Of a DNA stretch of 64,000 bases, positions 10,851 through 22,060 are shown piece after piece. The translations under genes were made by a program, and so were the position numbers. The stretch covers positions 496,001 through 560,000 of the forward strand of contig ML986581.1 in assembly GCA_010094045.1 (NCBI GenBank), read 5' to 3'. This DNA comes from Lojkania enalia (taxonomy: Eukaryota > Ascomycota > Dothideomycetes > Pleosporales). The notes below the pieces were generated by a model that worked only from the letters and a program-made list of their open reading frames with translations, was not told the origin of the DNA and did no database searches. Numbering within the stretch: position 1 is the stretch's first letter; each line of letters begins with the position of its first letter.

Positions 10851-11573
10851 GGTCTTCTGGGTTCAATAGTCTATCTCATATACTTTGATGAATAGGTATA
10901 ACGGACGTTCCTTTTTAAGTGACGTACTATAGTGGTTTGCCAAAATGTCTTGGTACCAGACGGGAGGAACGGAAGGATTTAAGCTTATATTTGGCGGCTT
11001 GGCGTATGGACCCCACACGTTGCAATCACAATCTAGTTGCCTCGTTTTCAAGAGGTCCTGTGAATAGCTTGACAAATTTCTTTCATTCTGAAGAGTGCTA
11101 TGCGTGATTCCAACTATTATATAGCGCTGATTGCATGTGTTCCCAAGTGAATCCCTAAAGAGGTGAAGCAGATATTATAATACCCGTCTAATGCAGATCA
11201 AAGAGACCCCAATCGCTCCTAGTATGATCTTTACGCACTTAATCTAAATAGAAATTATCTATATAATGTATGCATATATTGCTGTAGTTTTGAAGTATAC
11301 CTTCTGTATGCCAGGAGATTAAGACAGGTGCAATTTACAACACATGATGGACGAAAAGCAAAGATGAGAAGAGTAACAATACATTCTATTACCTGTAGTA
11401 TGTTCGTTCATTTTGAAATGAACTATAGAGCCATATACCGATAATGAGCTATTAGTACTATGCACACAAACCTATGCAATTAGAAACCAAAGCGGCATCA
11501 GCCACAGTTGACCACCAACGCCTACCCATGCAGCACAGTATTCGTGAAGTGGCATCCATAACTTCGTCATAGG
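10851..11573. other. Intergenic region
   Basis: Upstream of the NAD(P)-binding gene and downstream of the Hsp40 gene. AT-rich; small frames here lack domain-like content. Nothing else seen. Confidence 0.55.
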
Positions 11574-13098
11574 CTACTGCGTAGCGCATTGTGGTCCACC
11601 TTCTTCATCGTCCTCGTCCTCCCACTCGTTGCCCGCACGTGGGTCACCGCTGCCCGCGCCGAAGTCATCCATATCAGCATCAAACTCCACCTCCACTTCT
11701 TCGATGTCTTCAACGTCCGAAGCTTCATTTGTAGGGGGTGGTAGCGCTTCCCGGATCTTCCGGATAGTAGCATCGTTCCTGATCCAACTATCTTCAGGGA
11801 ACTCGACGTCGACAACTAGGTAGAGATCTCCCTTGGCGTCGCTCTTTTTCATTGGCATGCCCTCCCCGGGAATCTTAAGCACTTCTCCCGGCCGTAGTAT
11901 TTTCCCTTGGGGTTGCTTGATGTGCATATGGATACCCCGTCCATCTAAATGGGTAAGCACAACCCTGTTAAAGCCTGTCAACGCCTCAACGAGGCTAATC
12001 TTCAATTCTGCTCGTAAATCAGCGCCTGCCCGCTCGAAGACATCATGCGAAGTTTCGACAAGTTCGAAAACAATGTCTCCAGGCTCCTGGTCGGGGAGTT
12101 GATCGGCCTCGCCAGCGAGAACGATGCGATCGCCTTGTCGTGCGCCGCGTGGGATGTAGAGCTCAAGTACGTTCTTGGATTCGGTGACTTTCTTTCCTTT
12201 GCACTTTTTGCAGCGTTCCTTCTCTTTAAAGAGTGACCCGGAGCCGTCGCAGGTACTGCAAGCGACAGTTTCCTGGGTGACGAGGCCGGGTCCGACTGGG
12301 CGGAGAATAGACTTTACGCCTGGCAACCATTATTTTGCATGATCGAAATCCATTACGAGACAAAACATACCGTTTCCATGGCAGACGCTGCATTGGTGGG
12401 ATTTAGCTCCAGACTTGCCGCCCGTACCCTTGCACGTCTGGCAGATAACGTTTTTTGTATTGGAGAACTTCGTCGTCTTACCCTTATACAGTTCCTCAAG
12501 TGTCACTTCGTACTTCTGTTCCACGTTCCTGCCCTTCTTTGGAACATTTCTACCGCCCGGTCCTCCTGGCATACCACCCATGCCGCCCGAACCAGGCATG
12601 CCGCCGAAGCCCATACCTCCGAACATATGCGCAAAGAGGTCATCGATATCAGGGCCCTCGCCCATGCCACCTCCTCGGCTTGGGTCAAACGCGGCCATTC
12701 CGTGGGTGTCGTATAGGGTGCGTTTCTCTTCATCGTAGAGGATCTCGTAGGCTTGTTTCGCGGCTTTAAACCGGACTTCTGCTTCTACGCGCTCGTCTTC
12801 CGCGACCTTATCTGGGTGATGTGATAGTGCAGCCTATGAGAAATGCATGAGTCATGCGCCTGAGTGAAGGCTGGACCGAGAGCTGGCTAGCTTTAGGGAA
12901 AGGGCAAACCGACCTTGTGATACGCCTTTTTGATTTCTGCTTTGGAAGCCCCTTTGGTGATCCCAAGGATCTCTATTCCTATCAGAATGCTGTGCGTCAA
13001 CTGAGTAGCATAAGCGTACCGTAGAGGTCAATTTCGTCGACATCATTCACTTTTAGAAAATGTTAGCGGAGCCCAAGTATCTTGCGGGAAGTATTACT
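11574..13098 (-). CDS. Class A Hsp40/DnaJ co-chaperone with C-terminal CAAX box (Xdj1/Ydj1 class)
   Basis: Hsp70 co-chaperone. Exons 13098 (one base), 13020-13049, 12914-12978, 12371-12833 and 11574-12319 give 434 aa in frame. J domain: EIDLYGIEILGI, KKAYHKAALSHHPDK (HPD intact). Then a Gly/Met/Pro-rich linker, four CxxCxGxG-type zinc repeats (CQTCKGTG, CSVCHGNG, CSTCDGSG, CKKCKGKK) and the C-terminal substrate domain. An acidic tail ends in CATQ, a farnesylation-type CAAX box as in Ydj1. The N-terminus differs from the usual Ydj1/Mas5 start, so Xdj1 is my preferred assignment. No ATG in this frame exists without splicing: an A at 13098 and TG at 13049-13048 form it across a 48-nt intron. Confidence 0.85.
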
Positions 13099-13378
13099 TT
13101 TGTCTTTTTATGCAGAAAGAAGACGTTGAATAGGACCGAATAAGCGCGTTAGCAACGCAGAGCTATGTACAGGAAATACAGGATTCGGCGGATATCCACG
13201 ACGGGCGAGAGAATCTATGTTTTGTCTTCTGCGGGCTTAAGGCAAAGACTGAAGACTTGTAGTTACCTTTTCAGAAAGACTGCGGGCCGACCTTTGCCCC
13301 GAGCGGGCGGTGAGGGCGATTCTGCCACGACTTTTTGGGGCCTCTCATGAACCTTAAGATCTGGTTCATTGGACGAAC
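13099..13378. promoter_or_regulatory. Divergent promoter of the Hsp40 gene and MSE1
   Basis: 280 bp between the two starts. It must hold the Hsp40 5' UTR as well. No clear TATA or known factor site recognised. Confidence 0.4.
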
Positions 13379-14980
13379 ATGTCCTTTCCGCTCCTTTTGA
13401 GACCCCAATTGGGCTCCTACACGTGCGTATCATGTCTTTCGCGAGAGTTGAAAGCTTCAAAGCATTACATCTCGGCTTCTACGCTGAAAACAAAAAAACT
13501 CAAAACCGCTCTCCCGACGACGCCGGCTCGAACGCGGTTTGCGCCCTCACCAACTGGATATCTTCACCTTGGATCCCTGCGAACTGCGCTATTTAACTAC
13601 CTTCTGGCAAAGCGTACTGGCGGACAATTTCTTCTTCGAATCGAGGATACAGACCAAAGGCGCACGATACCTGATGCGGAGGAGCGGTTGTTCAAAGACC
13701 TCCGCTGGGCATGCCTACAATGGGACGAAGGGCCCGAAGTAGGGGGTCCATACGGGCCATACAAACAATCCGAACGCAGCGCGCTCTACCGCGAACACGC
13801 ACAGAAGCTTATCGATTCAGGCCATGGGTACCGCTGTTTCTGTTCTGCCGAGCGCCTCAATGATCTCGCACAGCAGAGACACAAGCTAGGCCTTGCAACG
13901 GACTATGACCGAACCTGTGTCAGCATTCCAAAAGAAGAATCTGATGACCGCGTTGCGAAAGGCGAGACCCATGTTGTTCGTCTTCGCAGCCCGGATCCGT
14001 ATCCCGAGTACCAAGACCTAATTTACGGGACCTTCAGACCGCTCAAACAACGTCGCGGCGAGCAATCTTTCGAAGATCCCATCTTGCTTAAATCAGATGG
14101 TCTACCGACATATCACCTCGCAAATGTGGTAGACGACCATCACATGAAGATAACGCACGTGATAAGAGGATCGGAATGGATGCCCTCGACGCCAAAGCAC
14201 ATCGCCATGTACAATGCCTTCGGCTGGACACCGCCGCAATTTGCCCACGTCGGTCTCTTAGTCGACCAACAAGGCAACAAACTCAGCAAGCGTAATTTCG
14301 ACACAGACATCTCCGCCTTCCGTGAGATGGAAATCTTCCCCGAGACACTCACGAATTTCGCGGCGTTGCTAGGATGGAGCCATCCAGAGAGAAAGGATGT
14401 CATGGACCTAGCAACACTTGTTGAGAAGTTCAGCCTGAAGTTTACAAAGGGGAACACGATAGTCACGTTCAGCAAATTGCACTTCTTGCAAAGGAAACAT
14501 GCGGCATTGCGAGTGGAGGCAGGCGGCGAGGGGCTGAAAGAGATAGTTCAAAACGTCACAAGGCTTTTGCAGGAACCAGAAGGACCGTATAAGGAGTGGA
14601 GAAGTTTGCTCGGTGATCGTTCACTAGAGGAATACATCAAGTTGATCGTGAAGTCGGATGCAGAGAATTACACGAATGCGAATGAGTTTACGTATAGAAA
14701 TTCTTTCATGTTCAAGCCGCTTCGGAATGACCCCTCTTTTACCGATGCTGAGGGTATTCCGACGATGGCTAAACAGCTTCAGGAGGTGGAAGACTGGGCT
14801 CATCATAACATCAGGAAAAAGATTTATGAAATTATTGATGGCAGTTCTGAAGAGGCGAAACCTGTGTTCAAGTATCTGAGGAAAGCATTGACCGGATCAG
14901 AGGAGGGCATGCGTGTTTATGACATTATGCTCATTCTTGGAAGGGGGGAATGTCTGCGGAGACTGGGCGTTGAGTTGTAA
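13379..14980 (+). CDS. MSE1: Mitochondrial glutamyl-tRNA synthetase
   Basis: Charges mitochondrial tRNA(Glu) (and probably tRNA(Gln) for later amidation) in the matrix. Single exon, 533 aa. Residues 1-50 are basic, Ser/Leu-rich and lack acidic residues early, as in a mitochondrial presequence. The class I signature follows: RFAPSPTGYLHLGSLRTA (HIGH-type near residue 59), LLRIEDTDQRR, HVIRGSEWMPSTPKH, and KMSKS-type KLSKRNFD near residue 300. The C-terminal helical anticodon-binding part is intact to RRLGVEL. The length matches bacterial-type GluRS. Head-to-head with the Hsp40 gene, convergent with CSN5. Confidence 0.95.
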   Translation: MSFPLLLRPQLGSYTCVSCLSRELKASKHYISASTLKTKKLKTALPTTPARTRFAPSPTGYLHLGSLRTALFNYLLAKRTGGQFLLRIEDTDQRRTIPDAEERLFKDLRWACLQWDEGPEVGGPYGPYKQSERSALYREHAQKLIDSGHGYRCFCSAERLNDLAQQRHKLGLATDYDRTCVSIPKEESDDRVAKGETHVVRLRSPDPYPEYQDLIYGTFRPLKQRRGEQSFEDPILLKSDGLPTYHLANVVDDHHMKITHVIRGSEWMPSTPKHIAMYNAFGWTPPQFAHVGLLVDQQGNKLSKRNFDTDISAFREMEIFPETLTNFAALLGWSHPERKDVMDLATLVEKFSLKFTKGNTIVTFSKLHFLQRKHAALRVEAGGEGLKEIVQNVTRLLQEPEGPYKEWRSLLGDRSLEEYIKLIVKSDAENYTNANEFTYRNSFMFKPLRNDPSFTDAEGIPTMAKQLQEVEDWAHHNIRKKIYEIIDGSSEEAKPVFKYLRKALTGSEEGMRVYDIMLILGRGECLRRLGVEL

Positions 14981-15245
14981 TATTCGGGTGTAAATGTAGA
15001 TTCGAGAACGCACGTGTTGTAAGATCCCTATAGATACCTGTATATGTGTGATGGCGGTAACAGCGGGGACATTTATCCAAGTTCCCATAATGGAAATCTA
15101 TCTCGACCTTAGGATCTAACTATATGAGGATGACGAGAACCCCTTGTACGCCCTCGTGCCAGTCATTTGCCATCTTGATTCCTACGCCCGGAACGCCTGG
15201 TCATACAATGGCTAATTGCTATTCATACGCTTCCATCACTCCCTT

Positions 15246-16362
15246 TCAGATATTCATCTCAACCTCTTGGATTTTGTCCTCACTAAAATTGAACACCTGC
15301 TCTTTAACCTTTGCCGCTAGAAGACCCATTTCCTCTTCCCTACTAATCTTACCTCCCGCAGCCCCCAACTTCTGTAACTGCGATTTTCCATCCCCAGTGA
15401 CATTCTTCCACGATTTCAGATTCCGCTCCTCTTGCTTCATCTTAACGGCCAAATCGCGGATCTGTTTGGTCCCATAATCGCGGTTTGAGAAGAGCGGCGA
15501 GGCAGAGAGCGTGCTGACCCAGTACTTATTCCACAGTGCTTCCAGTAACTTGGTATCCAAGCTGCTCTTATAATGCGAGACATCGAGCGAATAATAATGA
15601 TTGGCATGCGCGCCAAAATCCTCCATCTTGCTCGTTGGAATCGTCTCAAACCCATCATCGTCCACACTAGAGCCCTGAATCTTGGGCTGGTTCTTCTTCT
15701 TCTCCTCAACATACTCGTCCGAGAAAGTCCTAAAGGCTCCAATCTCGACCTTGCCCGCGCTCACCGTTCGATCCGGGTCGATGACTACAGCGACGAAGGG
15801 ATCCGTAAACATTTGCTGCGTCCGCTGGGTACTAACATCGATGCCGGATAACCAACACCCATAGCCTGGATGCGAATGGTACCAGCCAACCGCATTCTCA
15901 AGTTGTCCGCTCTCCCTCGCGCGCCGCAGGAATTCGACCATATACTCGTTCGCCTCGTCCTGCGCATTAACCCGTGTCTCCGTGCCTTCAACAGGTAATC
16001 TGAATGCATCCGTCACGACAAAAGTGTTGGCTTCAATTTTACCAACCATGATGCCCATGACCTCCAGGTGGCCGCCGGACCTTGCGTGCATGACCATCTT
16101 CAGAAGCGCCACGGCGGAGATGCGGACGGAGTTGAAATAGTGGGGGTCGGTCCGCCATGGTTTGGTATCGTTTATGGATTTCTGGGCTTCTGGGGAGTAA
16201 GAATATAGGGCGTCGCGGGTAGCGTCTACGAGTTTGATGGAGTTTTCGAGCTCTGTGTTTTTTTGAGCAGCGATTGCGGGGTAGGCGCAGGAGCATTTCA
16301 TAGATGGAATTTGAGAGGGAAATCAGTTACAACTTACCCCAGGTTTTCAACGCGGCTCCCAT
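15246..16362 (-). CDS. RRI1: COP9 signalosome subunit 5 (JAMM deneddylase)
   Basis: Catalytic subunit of the COP9 signalosome; removes Nedd8/Rub1 from cullins. Exon 1 (16338-16362) encodes MGAALKTW, and an 85-nt intron leads to exon 2 (15246-16252), giving 343 aa, close to Aspergillus CsnE. The MPN+/JAMM motif is complete: the glutamate in GIMVGKIE, then [16 protein letters not shown] near residue 130 (HxHx7SxxD). The rest follows CSN5, including the [18 protein letters not shown] segment. The start is in exon 1 because the family N-terminus (A-A-L-x-T-W-E-L-E-N) is only restored by splicing. Convergent with MSE1; the same strand as ATG16 upstream. Confidence 0.95.
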
Positions 16363-16727
16363 TGTTGGAGAGGTTGTGAGAGAGTTCTAGAGTGGTGGTT
16401 TTGAGGTGTCGTGTGTTGAGGTGGGTGAGTTCGATGGAGCTTGAGGCGGGGGAGCTCCGGTGTGCCAAGGCCGGGTTCAGGCATCAGCCATGGAAGTGAA
16501 AGACACGGCAACGCGAGTTTCGTATTAGGATAACTTGGGACAAAAAAAATCAGTTATGTCAGGCAAGCATTCACTGATATGATAGAATAATATCCACTAA
16601 ATAAATCTCTAGCATCACTTCCAAGCTTCAACCAGACCTAGGCGGAACCATCGCAGGGGGAAAATTGCATGAATATGACCAGCAACCACTCTATTATAGC
16701 TTGTTTACTACTGTTTAATCCATACCC
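16363..16727. other. Intergenic between CSN5 and ATG16
   Basis: Promoter side of CSN5 and 3' side of ATG16 (both on the minus strand). Nothing else seen. Confidence 0.5.
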
Positions 16728-17445
16728 TCACCTGCTCCTCGAATCTTTCCATCCGCTTTGGTCATTCATCCTCTGTGCTTCCCTCTCCATCTTCTCCTTC
16801 CACCTCGTAATCAACTCTTCATTCTCCTTCCTCAGCCTCTCCTTCTCCTGTTCCGCCATATTTAGCTGCAGATTCAATGCAACCATTTCATCCTGCACAT
16901 CGACTACTAGCTTTCCCTTGCCCGTCAGCTCCGCGTGACGATCCTTTAGTTTGCGCTCTAGTTGCTCTTTTAGCTTTTCTAGTTGAGAAATTCGCTTTTT
17001 CTGCTCTGCATCCGTTCCTTTAAGGGTGTCGATTTCGACAATTTGAGTGGAGACTTTGGCTTCAAGATCAAAGCGGGTCTTATTCGTGGATGCCAGCTCG
17101 GCACGTATCTGTGCCAGATTGTTCGGTGATGCAGTGTCTTGCAGAGCCGGAGAACCCTTGCCTTTCGGCGTGCCTGGACGTATTGACCTGGCTGAATGAC
17201 TGGGAGATGGCGCCGGAGGCTCTATCGCCGGTGTAGACTGAATTGAGAGAGCCGCAGTGCGGTCAGCAAGCTTAGTATCTATATACCGTTAGCTTAGTTC
17301 CCGATGATATAACAGTACTCAAGGGGAACAGTACGGGGCGTGCGAGTTCAAGATACATACATTGATTAATGATGGTGGCATGTGCCCGCTCACGGGCGTC
17401 GCGTGCCTCCAGGGCAGACAGATACTCAGCGAGTGGATTACTCAT
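16728..17445 (-). CDS. ATG16: Autophagy protein Atg16
   Basis: Partner of Atg12-Atg5; the complex directs Atg8 lipidation at the forming autophagosome. Exon 1 (17361-17445) and exon 2 (16728-17278), with an 82-nt intron, give 211 aa, typical of fungal Atg16, which lacks WD repeats. The N-terminal Atg5-binding helix reads PLAEYLSALEARDARERA and continues across the splice to YTKLADRTAAL. A Pro/Ser linker follows, then a long coiled coil (DLEAKVSTQIVEIDTLK, KRISQLEKLKEQLERKL) ending with the conserved MVALNLQLNMAEQE and ELITRWKEKMEREAQRMN. The gene is hard to see unspliced. Head-to-head with mitochondrial IF3. Confidence 0.9.
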
Positions 17446-17719
17446 GGCGGCTGCTCCAACTCGGTCAAGGGAAGCGGTGGTATGGTTTGGTGCCTGGAGT
17501 TCATATTGCAGTCTGTAGGTGTACAAGGCTAGAGGAGAGCGTGGACCCTGAGGGTCGGCGGGGGCCCTCTTCGGAGGTTTTGCGGTGATGACCTCCGAAG
17601 AGTCCGTGCGTGAATTTGAAAAGCTCCAGTCTTCACCTTTCTCACTACCATAGACGCTCACTTTGCAGCATATGATGTTTGCATTTCCGTCATCCACTCC
17701 TTTGTTTCCTTAACTTCAA
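17446..17719. promoter_or_regulatory. Divergent promoter of ATG16 and mitochondrial IF3
   Basis: 274 bp between start codons. No factor site that I can name with confidence. Confidence 0.4.
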
Positions 17720-18484
17720 ATGATGCCTTCTATTCACATATCGAGTACTTCACGCGCCCTGTACCGCGTCTTCATTGCGCCACATGTCAGAAGTCCATTC
17801 CGGGGTACCGCACATACACTCCCAAACCCGGCACCTCTGCCGTGGATCTCTATCCGAACGATCGCCTTCAAAAAAGACACCGCTCGCCATGCCTTATCTG
17901 ACCATTTTACCCTCGACCGGGCTATTAATGAAGACGTAATCAACCTCGTGGACGCAGATAATAACTTCCGTCCCAACATTCCCATGCACTTGGTACGCTG
18001 GAACAGAACAACGCACCACCTAATGCTCCTCCAGGCAAGACCTGTCGATAAATACGGGCACCCTTACCCGGATAAACTAGCCACCTGCAAGATCGTTACT
18101 AAAATAGAGCTACGTAGGCGACTTGAGAAAGCATTAGAAGCAGAGAGGAAAAGGGCAAAGGGCAACACAAGCGCAGGACCTAGCCAGAAGACTCTAGAGT
18201 TGAACTGGGCCATTGGCGCGAATGACTTGAAACATAGGCTGGAGAAGATGAAAGCGTTTTTGAAGCAGGGGAGGAAAGTTGAGGTAATGTTAGGACCGAA
18301 GAGGAGGGGGAGGGAGGCGACAAGAGAGGAGTGCGAGAATGTACTAAAGAGTATTCAGAGCGTGGTTGTAGAGTGCAAGGGCGCCACAGAAATTAAACAA
18401 CGACGAGAGGGGGCGGTGGGTGGTGTAATGACGATAGTATTTCAAGGGGCAAAAACTGAGGAGAACAATGCAGGGGAGGGATGA
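17720..18484 (+). CDS. Mitochondrial translation initiation factor IF-3
   Basis: Binds the small mitoribosomal subunit, prevents premature joining and supports start-codon selection. Single exon, 254 aa. A basic, Ser-rich presequence covers about the first 45 residues. An IF3 N-like domain follows (RAINEDVINLVDADNNFRPN, the INEDV block typical of IF3), then a basic linker and the IF3-C domain with TLELNWAIGANDLKHRL and MKAFLKQGRKVEVMLGPKRR. Yeast Aim23 is the counterpart. Two adjacent ATGs (17720, 17723) could serve. It belongs to the mitochondrial-gene-rich stretch 13-22 kb. Confidence 0.85.
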   Translation: MMPSIHISSTSRALYRVFIAPHVRSPFRGTAHTLPNPAPLPWISIRTIAFKKDTARHALSDHFTLDRAINEDVINLVDADNNFRPNIPMHLVRWNRTTHHLMLLQARPVDKYGHPYPDKLATCKIVTKIELRRRLEKALEAERKRAKGNTSAGPSQKTLELNWAIGANDLKHRLEKMKAFLKQGRKVEVMLGPKRRGREATREECENVLKSIQSVVVECKGATEIKQRREGAVGGVMTIVFQGAKTEENNAGEG

Positions 18485-18712
18485 AGGGGCTTGGATGTAT
18501 GGGCTCAAACAGCAATTGTGGATGTTGAAGTATGAAGATACCTTCCACAAATCTCTTTCCAGATGTTACGAAGAGGCAATTGCGCAAGTGACAAGCAGTA
18601 GCCGGGCTAGATCCGTAAAATCCCTCTGAGACCGCCTTTGTGTATTTTATCATAATGAATATACATGTAAAATTCATAGATATACACTGTACTATACAAA
18701 TCAAGCCTATAA

Positions 18713-20196
18713 TCAGCTACTATCCATTAGCAGCCTCTGTTTCTCTTCAGCCTCTTCTCTCAGCAGCTGCGCGCCATCTCGCAGTGTGGCGGCCTCTTCG
18801 CGCAGACCTTCAGCCTCTGCAGTATTTTCGGCATTCTTCGAGTCCCAATCCAAGTGCTCAGCCCTCAAGTCCTCGGTTCGCGCGTCAGAGTAATCTTTCC
18901 GCCAGTCGTTTTCGGGCCAACTACGGGACTCCAATTCCTCGGCTTCGATTTGGAGATCTATGCCTGCATGGGCTAGATTCTGAGCCACTGTCTTCTTTTC
19001 TTCTGCTGCTTGACGCAGCTTCAGTGCTTTGAGTAGTATCGCCTCTGCTTCTGAACCTGTCTGTTTGGTCGCTTGCTGCTCTGCTCTGATGGCTTTCTCA
19101 AGCATTTGAGAAGCCTTCATGTCTAAATCTAGAGCTCGTTGCACTCTCTTCAATCCAATTGATCTGAAAATTGTAGGCTTAAGTGCTTCTCGCTCTTCTC
19201 GTGGTACAAGCACAAGATCCCTATACTCCTCGTAGCCCAGGAAGGTGTCTACTATCTCCTCTTCTGGTAGAGTCTCCACCAGCCGTCCGATCCTCGAGTT
19301 GTGTGTCAAATCGTACTGGTGGCTTTGTAACATGTTGTTCAGTGCATTCCTTTCGATAACGATTCTTCCCATCCCGAGCAAGTCCTTGACATCTACGTCT
19401 TGCCATGTTCGAGTGTATCCATCGCTGAGTCGTTCAAGCGCCGCGGCTAGGAGCGGGCGCTCATTTAGCGTCACTAGCAAGCTTTTCTTGCCCGTATCAC
19501 CCCAACCTTGTGAATCGAGGATGAGTTTCAGAAGCGTCGGCGATGGACTCTCAAGCTCCATAGCATTATCTACAATCACCAACTCCCCCTTCTTGTATCT
19601 GTATGAGAGCGCAGTCCGCCACGCAAGATCGTACACCTTCCGCGGGAGGTCGGTTCCAAAATCTCGCGGCTTTGGCCCGAAAGCTACACCTCCACCTGTC
19701 AGCATGGGGCTCTTCTTGTCCCCTAGACGGGCACGCCCAGTGCCCTTTTGCGGTCGGAGCTTGCGGGCAGAACCGCGCACCTCGTCCCGCCATTTTGTGG
19801 AGGCAGTGCCTGAGCGTGTGTTGTCGCCTTCGAAGACAATTGCGCGGTGCAAGATATCGCGTCGGGTGGGGAGATAGAGGTGGTTCGCTGGGTATGACTG
19901 GAAGCGGAGCGGCTCCAGTGTTGGGAAGTGATAGATGGTTGCACTGACGGTCTGCCGGCCGAAGGGCTTGGTGGGCACAGGAGGGGCGGCGACGGTTGTA
20001 ATGGTGGAGACCGAGGCGCGAGAGGACATGGATGAGGTTATGGTGCGGGCGAAGAGTGTCGTGATAGACTTCTGTTGTCGTTAGAGAGGACGTAATGGCA
20101 GAGGCTACGAACCGGCAGTACATCTTGCGATATTGACAGGAGGCTTAATTGCGAGGTAACGCCTCGCACTGGCATCCGCATCCTCGAGGGGGCCAT
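18713..20196 (-). CDS. YML6: Mitochondrial large-subunit ribosomal protein uL4m with long C-terminal extension
   Basis: Component of the mitoribosome exit-tunnel wall. Exon 1 (20113-20196, 28 codons) and exon 2 (18713-20071) flank a 41-nt intron and give 480 aa. Exon 1 plus early exon 2 form the presequence (MAPSRMRMPVRGV, SITTLFARTITSS). The L4 core spans about 70-330: RRDILHRAIVFEGDN, the basic loop KLRPQKGTGRARLGDKKSP, GGGVAFGPKPRDF, LAWRTALSYRYKKGEL and ELVIVDNAMELESP. After it, roughly 140 residues of Ala/Glu/Lys-rich, heptad-like sequence extend well beyond the yeast protein. An in-frame exon 2 ATG would lose most of the presequence. Confidence 0.9.
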
Positions 20197-20344
20197 GTCG
20201 GATGCTGCGGTTCGAAAGGAGCGAGCGCTGGCGGAGCGGGCGCGGAGGTGAGGCTCAGAAAAAAAGTCAAGCTTGGCATCCTCCCACTGCCCATCTCGCC
20301 GACTACCACTCCTCCAGAGACATCCTCCCAACTCACTATTCGTC
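20197..20344. promoter_or_regulatory. Compact bidirectional promoter of uL4m and mL38
   Basis: 148 bp between the start codons of two genes for the same mitoribosomal subunit. GC-rich, with no clear TATA box. Co-expression is inferred from the layout. Confidence 0.45.
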
Positions 20345-21736
20345 ATGGTGTCCGCTACCCCGTCTTTTCGGCAGCTAAGTGTGTGTCTGAGATGCATACG
20401 ACAGCCATCCAGCAGCAGCAGCCCCGTCAATGGCATCCCCCTCCGGCTCCTTTCGACTTCAACTGCTGCCCGGCAAGAAGTGCAGACGAACGCCCCGGCA
20501 GCCGCTCAGCCTCCCGCAACATTTATCCCAGAGTACATGCAGAAATGGGGAACTCTAGATCCCAACAGGATCGAGACGAAGCGTGATGAGCGGCGTCTTA
20601 TGCGCAGAGAAGGCATTCTTCCCATCGGCTCACGTCGTCGCCGTGCCGCCCTCCGTCGCTCGAGCCTGCGCAACATCCCCGAAGTGCCATTCGAGCAACT
20701 CCCTTATCAATGCTTTCAAGAGGCGCGGAAAATTCTACAAGAAGACCGGCAGGAGAAGCTGAAGCAGATCGAGACGCAAACCCTAAGGTTGCGCAACTTG
20801 GTGGCCCAGGATCCGGCTATGAGCGGCGGCGTAGAAGCAAAAGAGGCCAGGATACGAAGCATGAAGAACCATATCAATGAGCTGGTAATTCTAGCGGATA
20901 TTAATGACCCCATGGTGAAGAAGAAGTTTGAGGATGGAACCGGTACGTTTGCCTACGAGCGCCCTAAGAAGTTTGACTTATGAGTACTAGGGGACATGAA
21001 CAAGCCCATCTACCGATACCTCGCCGACAAGAAATGGCGACAGTACAAACGTCTTGTTCTTGAGCAACGTATCACCCAAATGAGCATCGTCCCAGACTTG
21101 CTGCCGGCTTTGGATCTAATTGTCGATGTTGACCTGGCATTCAGCAGGAGAGAGGTCGCGCCCGGGGAGTTCGTGGACTCGCTAGTTAGTGAACAGATGC
21201 CTCGACTGAAAATCCAGTCCTTCGAGCCAGGGGAGAAACTCATCACTGTGTTGGTCGTGGATGCGGATGTGCCCGTACCAGAAAAGGATGGTTTCACCTA
21301 CCGCTGTCACTTCATTGCCGCCAACATCCCCATTTCACCAACTCGGACATCTGTGCCGCTGATAAGGATCGACCACCAAGACAGGAAGGCGACAGATCCC
21401 TCCGCAAGGCATATTGCACTCCCCTGGTTCCCGCCATGGGCGCATCGAGGAGCCCCATACCACCGCATGGCCGTGTTTATTCTAGAACAAACCGAGGCCA
21501 AGGCACTAAACATTGCGGAACTTGAGAAGACAAAGAGGGATGGGTTTATCCTACGGAAGTTCATCGATATTCATGGGCTAAAACCTATTGGTGCTACCCT
21601 ATTCCGAACGAAGTGGGATGATAACATGACGGGAGTGATGCAACGGGCGGGCCTAGTTGCGGAAGTAGACATTGAGTATAAGAGGAAGCGGGTCGAGCCG
21701 CTGCCTTACAAGAGGCGTACGGAGCGAATGCGATAG
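20345..21736 (+). CDS. MRPL35: Mitochondrial large-subunit ribosomal protein mL38 (Mrpl35)
   Basis: Mitoribosomal protein with a phosphatidylethanolamine-binding-protein (PEBP) fold. Exons 20345-20942 and 20991-21736 (48-nt intron) give 447 aa. The presequence (MVSATPSFRQLSVCLRCIR) is followed by a helical region with EVPFEQLPYQCFQEARKIL and ILADINDPMVKKKFEDGTGD, the last residues read across the intron, then MNKPIYRYLADKKWR. The PEBP domain shows LITVLVVDADVPVPEKDGF, YRCHFIAANIPI and HIALPWFPPWAHRGAPYHR. Without splicing the frame stops at 20981. The first in-frame ATG is 24 codons upstream (20273), but the one at 20345 fits family starts better. Confidence 0.92.
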
Positions 21737-22060
21737 GAGATGTTCTTCTCAGTGCCTAATGGTGAGTGTACGAGTGGGGATGAGTCGAAAGGTAAGGTGG
21801 CTGAGCGAAAGTATAAGCAAAATGTACATTATACCGCAAAACTTTATTGTATTATTGTTCGAGTCTTTTGAATGTTGCTATTAAGTCGAGTCGTTCTCTC
21901 TATATAGGGCACATCTATCGTGCCTTCTATTCCATTATCTATTTCGCTATTGCACCTTCCTCGTTCCTCTGCAGAGCATAGAAACTTGCTCGAATTCCAT
22001 TCATCTAGCAAGCAACATCTACTTGATTGCCACAGTTTTCTTCGGCAGCTTTCCCTCTTC
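21737..22060. other. Intergenic between mL38 and MEI4
   Basis: 3' flank of mL38 and promoter of the MEI4-like gene, both on the plus strand. A TATA-like tatatagg lies near 21900. Confidence 0.4.
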
